In this document: positions 1 to 3,191 of the stretch, one piece after another | How positions within the stretch are numbered: position 1 is the stretch's first letter | How the letters are laid out: every line of letters begins with the position of its first letter | Assembly: GCA_036514635.1 (NCBI GenBank) | Contig: DATBWU010000238.1 | Span: 1 to 5,960 of the forward strand | From: DASSFZ01 sp036514635 | GTDB taxonomy: Bacteria; Chloroflexota; Anaerolineae; Fen-1058 | DNA length: 5,960 bases | Direction of reading: 5' to 3' | Program-made: the position numbers and the translations under genes | The notes under the pieces: generated by a model | What the model saw: the letters and a program-made list of their open reading frames with translations, nothing else | Databases searched by the model: none | Told to the model about the DNA's origin: nothing

Positions 1-526
1 CGACGGTGAGTGTGCCCTCCAGTCCGAACGGGTTGCCGATCGCCGCGACGCTCTGCCCGACTTCCAGCGCGTCGGAGTCGCCCAGGGGCAGCGGCTGCGC
101 ATCGGGCAGAACCGTATCAACATCCAACACGGCGAGATCGGTATCGGGATCGACGCCGAGAACGCGCGCGGTCTGCGTCGAGCCGTCGGCGAAGGTGACT
201 TCCACGCGCGTCGCGCCATCGACAACATGATTATTCGTGACGATGCGACCCTCGGCATCGTAGAGGAATCCCGAACCTTGAGCCATGTTTCCGTCCTGCG
301 CGCCGAGGCCCTGCGCCGCAAGCACGACGGTGATGTTGACGACAGCGGGGTTGGCGCGACGGTACACTTCGATGAGCGACTGCTCCTGGTTGGTGATGGC
401 CGGGCCGTACACCGGCGCTCGCGTCGGCATCGGTGTCAGCGTGGCCGTCGAGGATGACTGCGCGGTGCAGGCCGCCGCCACGATGAGCACGACAGCCAAC
501 GCCATCAAGATTCGACTGCGAAACAT
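1..526 (-). CDS. HtrA/DegP-like (S1C) serine protease, predicted lipoprotein, C-terminally cut by window edge
   Basis: This is an extracytoplasmic trypsin-fold protease of the HtrA/DegP type, expected to degrade or handle misfolded envelope proteins. The frame runs from ATG at 526-524 off the left edge, giving 175 complete codons. The N-terminus has a short basic region (R3, R5), a hydrophobic stretch (about residues 6-19) and a lipobox-like VAAAC with Cys20, so I predict a lipid-anchored protein; Ala at the -3 position is less typical than Leu. A Ser/Thr/Pro-rich linker follows (about 21-45). The protease core starts at about residue 50, with GSGF at 84-87, TNNHVVDGA containing catalytic His100, DPDTDLAVL containing catalytic Asp130, and the GNPFGLEGTLTV strand (164-175). 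The GNSGGP serine motif and any PDZ domain lie outside the window. GGAG at 537-534 sits 7 nt before the ATG and supports this start. It follows the kinase gene on the same strand by 189 bp. Confidence 0.93.
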   Translation of the reverse strand, partial: MFRSRILMALAVVLIVAAACTAQSSSTATLTPMPTRAPVYGPAITNQEQSLIEVYRRANPAVVNITVVLAAQGLGAQDGNMAQGSGFLYDAEGRIVTNNHVVDGATRVEVTFADGSTQTARVLGVDPDTDLAVLDVDTVLPDAQPLPLGDSDALEVGQSVAAIGNPFGLEGTLTV

Positions 527-533
527 GCAATCA

Positions 534-537
534 CTCC
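534..537 (-). promoter_or_regulatory. Shine-Dalgarno site of the HtrA-like protease
   Basis: GGAG (followed by TGATTGC) lies 7 nt upstream of the ATG at 526-524. It fixes the start of the protease and agrees with the lipoprotein signal beginning there. Confidence 0.7.
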
Positions 538-543
538 AATGGT

Positions 544-579
544 GAGCAGCGGGCGTCTTGCTCGCAGTGCCCGCTGCTC
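544..579 (-). repeat. 11-bp perfect inverted repeat in the protease leader
   Basis: GAGCAGCGGGC at 544-554 is exactly repeated in inverted orientation at 569-579, with a 14-base loop. In the protease mRNA it would form a very stable GC-rich stem ending 6 nt before the Shine-Dalgarno site. No T-run follows on either strand, so an intrinsic terminator is unlikely. It could be an mRNA-stabilising leader stem, a translational control element, or a DNA operator. Confidence 0.75.
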
Positions 580-588
580 GATGGGAGC

Positions 589-609
589 CTGAGGGATGTA
601 CAGCCTCAG
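589..609. repeat. 6-bp inverted repeat (CTGAGG/CCTCAG) upstream of the protease
   Basis: CTGAGG at 589-594 and CCTCAG at 604-609 are perfect inverted copies around a 9-base spacer. It lies just 5' of the larger 544-579 stem on the minus-strand transcript. It may be a second leader hairpin or a protein-binding dyad; short enough that chance is possible. Confidence 0.4.
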
Positions 610-633
610 ACGACTATGAGCGTAGAGGGGGAA

Positions 634-662
634 GATTAGAAAGTTGCAACAACAGGATTAGA
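634..662 (-). promoter_or_regulatory. Candidate regulator-binding direct repeats upstream of the protease
   Basis: TCTAATC (minus strand) occurs at 640-634 and again at 662-656, exactly 22 bp apart, which is about two helical turns. An 8-bp palindrome GTTGCAAC (643-650) lies between them. OmpR-family regulators usually bind tandem direct repeats in helical phase, so this is a reasonable place for the neighbouring response regulator to act. A weak -10-like CATAGT (618-613) lies downstream, and no good -35 is visible, which would fit an activated promoter. The binding role is inference. Confidence 0.3.
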
Positions 663-715
663 GGCAGGAGAATGAACAATGACCGAAGCGCTTGAGAGCA
701 GATAGCGTTTGAGTA

Positions 716-2140
716 TCACAACGGCGAGGTGTGGAACGGTAACCACACGCTGAAGGCGCTTCCTTTCCCCACTCTGCTCGCGGCCTCGATCCGACCACCG
801 TGCTGCTCGACGATCCAGCGCGCGATGGCCAGGCCGAGGCCGCTGCCGCGGCTCTGACCCGGCGCGCGGTAGAACCGATCGAAGATGTGCGGAAGCGCAT
901 CGGGCGGAATGCCTTCGCCGGTGTCGGTAACAGTGGTCAGTAGCCAGTCATCCGTTATCAGTTGTGCGCAGGTGGCTGAGGACTGACCACTGAACACTGA
1001 ACACTGAATACTGATGACTCCACCAGTAGGTGTGTGCTTCAATGCATTGTCCACAAGGTTGAAGAAGACCTGCTTCAGGCGATCGGCATCGCCGAGCAGG
1101 GTGACGGGCGGTGGATCGGCGAGCGCAATCGTCACGCCGTTAGCGTGGAGCCGCGCGTTGTCGGCCACGTAACATAGGATGTCGGCCAGTGGGGTCGGGC
1201 GCAGTTCCAGTCGCCAGCCGGCGTCGGCCTGCACGGAGAGCAGCAGGTCGCTGAGCAGGCGCGCGGTGCGACGGCCCTCGGCGCGGATGGCGGTCAGTGT
1301 GGCGGCGCGCCGCTCCGCGTCGTCACCGTAGCGGGCGAGCAAATCGGCGTTGCCCAGCAGCGAAGCCAGCGGCGTGCGCAGTTCGTGCGCTGCTTCGGCC
1401 AGGAAATGTTGCTGCGCAGCGAACGCAGTCTCCAGCCGGGCCAGCATCTCGTTGAACGTGATCGTCAGGCTGCCCACTTCGTCGGATGGGCCCGAATAGG
1501 GAATGCGCGCGGCCAGATCGCGAGCGCGCTCGATGCGTGTCGCATGGTCGGCCAAACGGGTCAGTGGCCGCAAGCCCAGGCGCGTGAGAACAGTGCTGCC
1601 GGCGGCGGCGATAATCAGCGCGATTGCGATGCTGATGACGAAGATGGCTTGCAGGCGGGTGAGCGTATCCTCTACGTTCCGCAGCGAGCCGCCGACTTCG
1701 ACCGCGCCGACGACGCGACCATTCCGAAGGATCGGGCGGTGATACAGCCTCACGCTCTGGCCGGTGATCGACTCGACATCGTAGAAACTGCGCCCGGCGA
1801 GGACTTCGGCCAGGCGATCGTCGTGGACGGGCAGCGCATCCGCGCCGAGACTGGCCGAGCGAGCGACGATGCGACCGGTCTCATCCAGAACCTGCACGTA
1901 GATGCCCGGCGAGGCGAATTCACCCGACAGGCCGGGCGAGATTCCGGCGATCGAGAGATTGGGCACGCTCTCTACGGCCAGCGCGGCATGGTCGGCGCGC
2001 TCGCGCAGCACGCGATCCAGTTCGGCGCGCAGGCTTGAATCCAGCGCGCGATACGACACAACGGCAAAGGTGGTGAGAACGAGGATCAGCAGCGAGATGT
2101 GCCAGAGCGTGAGACGCGTGCCGAGTGTGATCCGTCTCAT
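716..2140 (-). CDS. Membrane sensor histidine kinase (HAMP-HisKA-HATPase_c), with repeat-encoded insert
   Basis: This 474-residue inner-membrane kinase should sense an extracytoplasmic signal and phosphorylate the adjacent OmpR-type regulator. TM1 is at about residues 11-30, an outer sensor region at 31-165 (YVQVLDETGRIVARS looks PAS/Cache-like), TM2 at about 165-186, and HAMP at about 187-240. The H box AEAAHELRTPLAS carries phosphorylatable His252. The N box is FFNLVDNALKHTP (N361, N365), G1 is DTGEGIP (D406), the F box is FDRFYRA (420-426), and G2 is GSGLGLAIA (432-440), so all catalytic motifs are intact. Oddity: residues about 375-404, between the N and G1 boxes, are encoded by a heptamer repeat element (931-1019), and this spacer is about a dozen residues longer than usual for the family. 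The start is followed at once by a basic TM1 leader, and AGAAG lies 7 nt before the ATG. It is probably co-transcribed with the regulator. Confidence 0.95.
   Translation of the reverse strand: MRRITLGTRLTLWHISLLILVLTTFAVVSYRALDSSLRAELDRVLRERADHAALAVESVPNLSIAGISPGLSGEFASPGIYVQVLDETGRIVARSASLGADALPVHDDRLAEVLAGRSFYDVESITGQSVRLYHRPILRNGRVVGAVEVGGSLRNVEDTLTRLQAIFVISIAIALIIAAAGSTVLTRLGLRPLTRLADHATRIERARDLAARIPYSGPSDEVGSLTITFNEMLARLETAFAAQQHFLAEAAHELRTPLASLLGNADLLARYGDDAERRAATLTAIRAEGRRTARLLSDLLLSVQADAGWRLELRPTPLADILCYVADNARLHANGVTIALADPPPVTLLGDADRLKQVFFNLVDNALKHTPTGGVISIQCSVFSGQSSATCAQLITDDWLLTTVTDTGEGIPPDALPHIFDRFYRAPGQSRGSGLGLAIARWIVEQHGGRIEAASRVGKGSAFSVWLPFHTSPL
931..1019. repeat. Palindromic heptamer-repeat element inside the kinase gene
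   Basis: The right arm (982-1019) is five tandem 7-bp units of ACTGANN (ACTGACC, ACTGAAC twice, ACTGAAT, ACTGATG) followed by ACT. The left arm (931-965) is five 7-bp units, mostly CAGTNNN, in the opposite orientation. The arms pair perfectly over 11 bp (931-941 with 982-992), with a further AGCCA/TGGCT pairing inside (942-946 with 973-977). The element has no stop codon in the kinase frame and is translated as about 30 residues. It looks like a dispersed intergenic-type repeat that has entered a gene; its dispersal in the genome cannot be seen from here. Confidence 0.85.
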
Positions 2141-2141
2141 G

Positions 2142-2185
2142 GCGATACTTCTATTGCGATACTTCTATTGCGCGATACTTCTATT
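2142..2185. repeat. Three copies of a 14-bp direct repeat at the kinase start
   Basis: GCGATACTTCTATT occurs at 2142-2155, 2156-2169 and 2172-2185. The first two are directly tandem and the third is offset by 2 bp (GC). On the transcribed strand each unit reads AATAGAAGTATCGC, and the copy nearest the kinase ends one base before its ATG. Each copy carries an AGAAG that can act as a weak Shine-Dalgarno sequence, correctly spaced only in the nearest copy. Such a tract could change copy number by slippage. Confidence 0.85.
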
Positions 2186-2201
2186 GCGCAACTCTTTTTC
2201 G

Positions 2202-2305
2202 GCGACTAAAGTCGCAGCAACGAAAGCACAAAGCCTGCCTGCGCAGGCTGTCCGCGAGTCGCCGCAGGGCGACTTGGCGCTGCTCGTAGGCGCGATTTCA
2301 ATCGC
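2202..2305. repeat. Four-hairpin repeat cassette between regulator and kinase
   Basis: Four inverted repeats follow one another: GCGACT/AGTCGC (2202-2215, 2-nt loop), AGCCTGC/GCAGGCT (2232-2249, 4-nt loop), AGTCGCC/GGCGACT (2257-2274, 4-nt loop) and GCGATT/AATCGC (2292-2305, 2-nt loop). The two outer hairpins share arm length and loop size, as do the two inner ones, so the cassette looks like a designed symmetric unit. It resembles REP/MITE-like dispersed repeats that I recall from Chloroflexota and related metagenomic DNA. It ends 3 nt past the regulator stop codon and would fold in the operon mRNA, where it could stabilise the upstream message or lower kinase output. Confidence 0.8.
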
Positions 2306-2308
2306 CAG

Positions 2309-3007
2309 CTAAAGGTGTTGCACATTGGGTTCCAATGGTTCGGCTAACTTGTAACCCACGCCGTGCAGCGTGCAGATAAGATTCGGCTGGCCCAGTTTGG
2401 CGCGCAGGCGCGACATCGTCACGCCGAGCACTTTGTCATCGCCCGCGTAGTCGCAGCCCCACACTTCGGCGATGAGTTCATCGCGGGTGCGCACGCGACG
2501 CGGCGGGCGCATGAGCGCGGCGAGCAGCGCGAACTCCGTGCGAGTCAAAGAGAGTGAGCGTCCGGCGCAGCAGGCGGTGAAGTGTGCTTCGTCTAACGCG
2601 ATGTCTCCGGCGATGAGCATACCATTGCGGTTCAACCCGGCGCAGCGGCGAATCAGCGCGCGCAGACGGGCCAGCAGTTCATCGAACTCGCATGGCTTCG
2701 AAAGGTAATCGTCGGCCCCGGAATCCAGCCCGGTGACGCGATCGCGGACGCCGTCGCGCGCGGTGAGCATGAGCACCGGGCCGGTGTAACCCGATGCGCG
2801 GAAGGCGCGGCACGCGGCGACGCCGTCCATGCCGGGGAGCATGATGTCCAGAATGACGGCGCGTGGCTCCACAAGGGGCAGTGTTGCCAGACCCGCTTCC
2901 GCCGAAGCGGTCACGTGCGGCTGGTAGCCTTCGTAGGTCAACCCGCGTCGCACGTAATCGGCAAAGGTGGCGTCGTCTTCGACGATCAGAATGCGTTCCA
3001 TTGACAT
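2309..3007 (-). CDS. OmpR/PhoB-family response regulator
   Basis: This cytoplasmic DNA-binding regulator should be phosphorylated by the kinase encoded just downstream. With the start chosen here it has 232 residues, normal for the family. The receiver domain (about 3-120) shows the acidic pair D11/D12 in ILIVEDD, phosphoacceptor Asp54 in VILDIMLPGMDG, Thr82 in LMLTARD and Lys104 in YLSKP. The winged-helix effector domain (about 135-225) shows SLTRTEFALLAAL, the RTRDELIAEVWG helix, a recognition region ending SRLRAKL and the wing HGVGYKL. I chose ATG at 3007-3005 because GGGAGG (3020-3015) is 7 nt upstream. A longer frame from 3052 is open but its first residues are encoded by an intergenic repeat. 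A third ATG at 3001 has poorer spacing. The gene precedes the kinase by 168 bp of repeats and probably shares its transcript. Confidence 0.95.
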   Translation of the reverse strand: MSMERILIVEDDATFADYVRRGLTYEGYQPHVTASAEAGLATLPLVEPRAVILDIMLPGMDGVAACRAFRASGYTGPVLMLTARDGVRDRVTGLDSGADDYLSKPCEFDELLARLRALIRRCAGLNRNGMLIAGDIALDEAHFTACCAGRSLSLTRTEFALLAALMRPPRRVRTRDELIAEVWGCDYAGDDKVLGVTMSRLRAKLGQPNLICTLHGVGYKLAEPLEPNVQHL

Positions 3008-3010
3008 AGC

Positions 3011-3025
3011 GCGGCCTCCCGCCGC
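3011..3025 (-). promoter_or_regulatory. Shine-Dalgarno of the regulator, set in a small GC hairpin
   Basis: On the minus strand GCGGC (3025-3021) and GCCGC (3015-3011) are inverted copies around GGGAG, so the core of the Shine-Dalgarno GGGAGG lies in the loop, its last G forming the first stem pair. The site decides the start at 3007, with 7 nt spacing. The stem could tune ribosome access, but in GC-rich DNA a 5-bp stem may arise by chance. Confidence 0.6.
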
Positions 3026-3038
3026 AACCAGACGGTTG

Positions 3039-3097
3039 ACCACGGATGACACGGATTACACGGATGTTTTGCAGTAGTCATCTGTGACATCCGTGGT
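3039..3097. repeat. 9-bp-period inverted repeat element upstream of the regulator
   Basis: Three tandem 9-bp units (CACGGATGA, CACGGATTA, CACGGATGT) fill 3041-3067. The opposite arm contains the inverted form, and ACCACGGATG (3039-3048) pairs perfectly with CATCCGTGGT (3088-3097). The imperfect stretch 3077-3096 also keeps the 9-bp rhythm on the other strand. It is built on the same plan as the heptamer element in the kinase (short tandem units in two facing arms) but with a different unit and period. It lies in the regulator 5' leader, between the putative promoter and the start codon. Confidence 0.8.
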
Positions 3098-3136
3098 TCG
3101 AAATCTTCGCGGTCGTGATAGTTTCGGTGGAGTAAT

Positions 3137-3145
3137 ACTATATCA
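3137..3145 (-). promoter_or_regulatory. Candidate extended -10 promoter of the regulator-kinase operon
   Basis: On the minus strand TGA followed by TATAGT (3145-3137) matches an extended -10 (TGn TATAAT) with five of six core positions. No convincing -35 lies 17 bp upstream, which an extended -10 can do without. Transcription would start near 3130 and give a leader of about 120 nt containing the 9-bp repeat element. Confidence 0.35.
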
Positions 3146-3191
3146 GACTCAAAATCGCGAGTGTGCACGAGTCAATTCCAACGGTTGAACA

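Noticed and set aside
231..530. Minus-strand 99-codon frame starting at 530 near the protease start
   Set aside because: It overlaps the protease in another frame; the protease frame has the lipobox, His and Asp motifs and the SD.
544..609. Intrinsic terminator after the kinase gene
   Set aside because: The hairpins are stable but no T-run follows on the minus strand, and they lie directly in front of the protease SD.
931..1019. CRISPR-like array
   Set aside because: Units are 7 bp with no spacers and arms face each other; this is a short-period palindromic repeat.
1385..2038. Open plus-strand frame of 217 codons opposite the kinase
   Set aside because: It is the antisense shadow of the GC-rich kinase gene; no SD, no recognisable domain, while the minus frame has every kinase motif.
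1902..2312. Plus-strand 136-codon frame across the kinase start and the repeats
   Set aside because: Its C-terminal half is just the 14-mer triplet and hairpin cassette translated; no SD or domain.
2735..2746. GCGATCGC octamer (HIP1-like)
   Set aside because: Only a couple of copies are visible in the window, as expected by chance in GC-rich DNA.
2986..3168. Minus-strand 60-codon frame in the regulator leader
   Set aside because: Most of it is the 9-bp repeat in translation (HPCNPCHPW); no SD-supported start.
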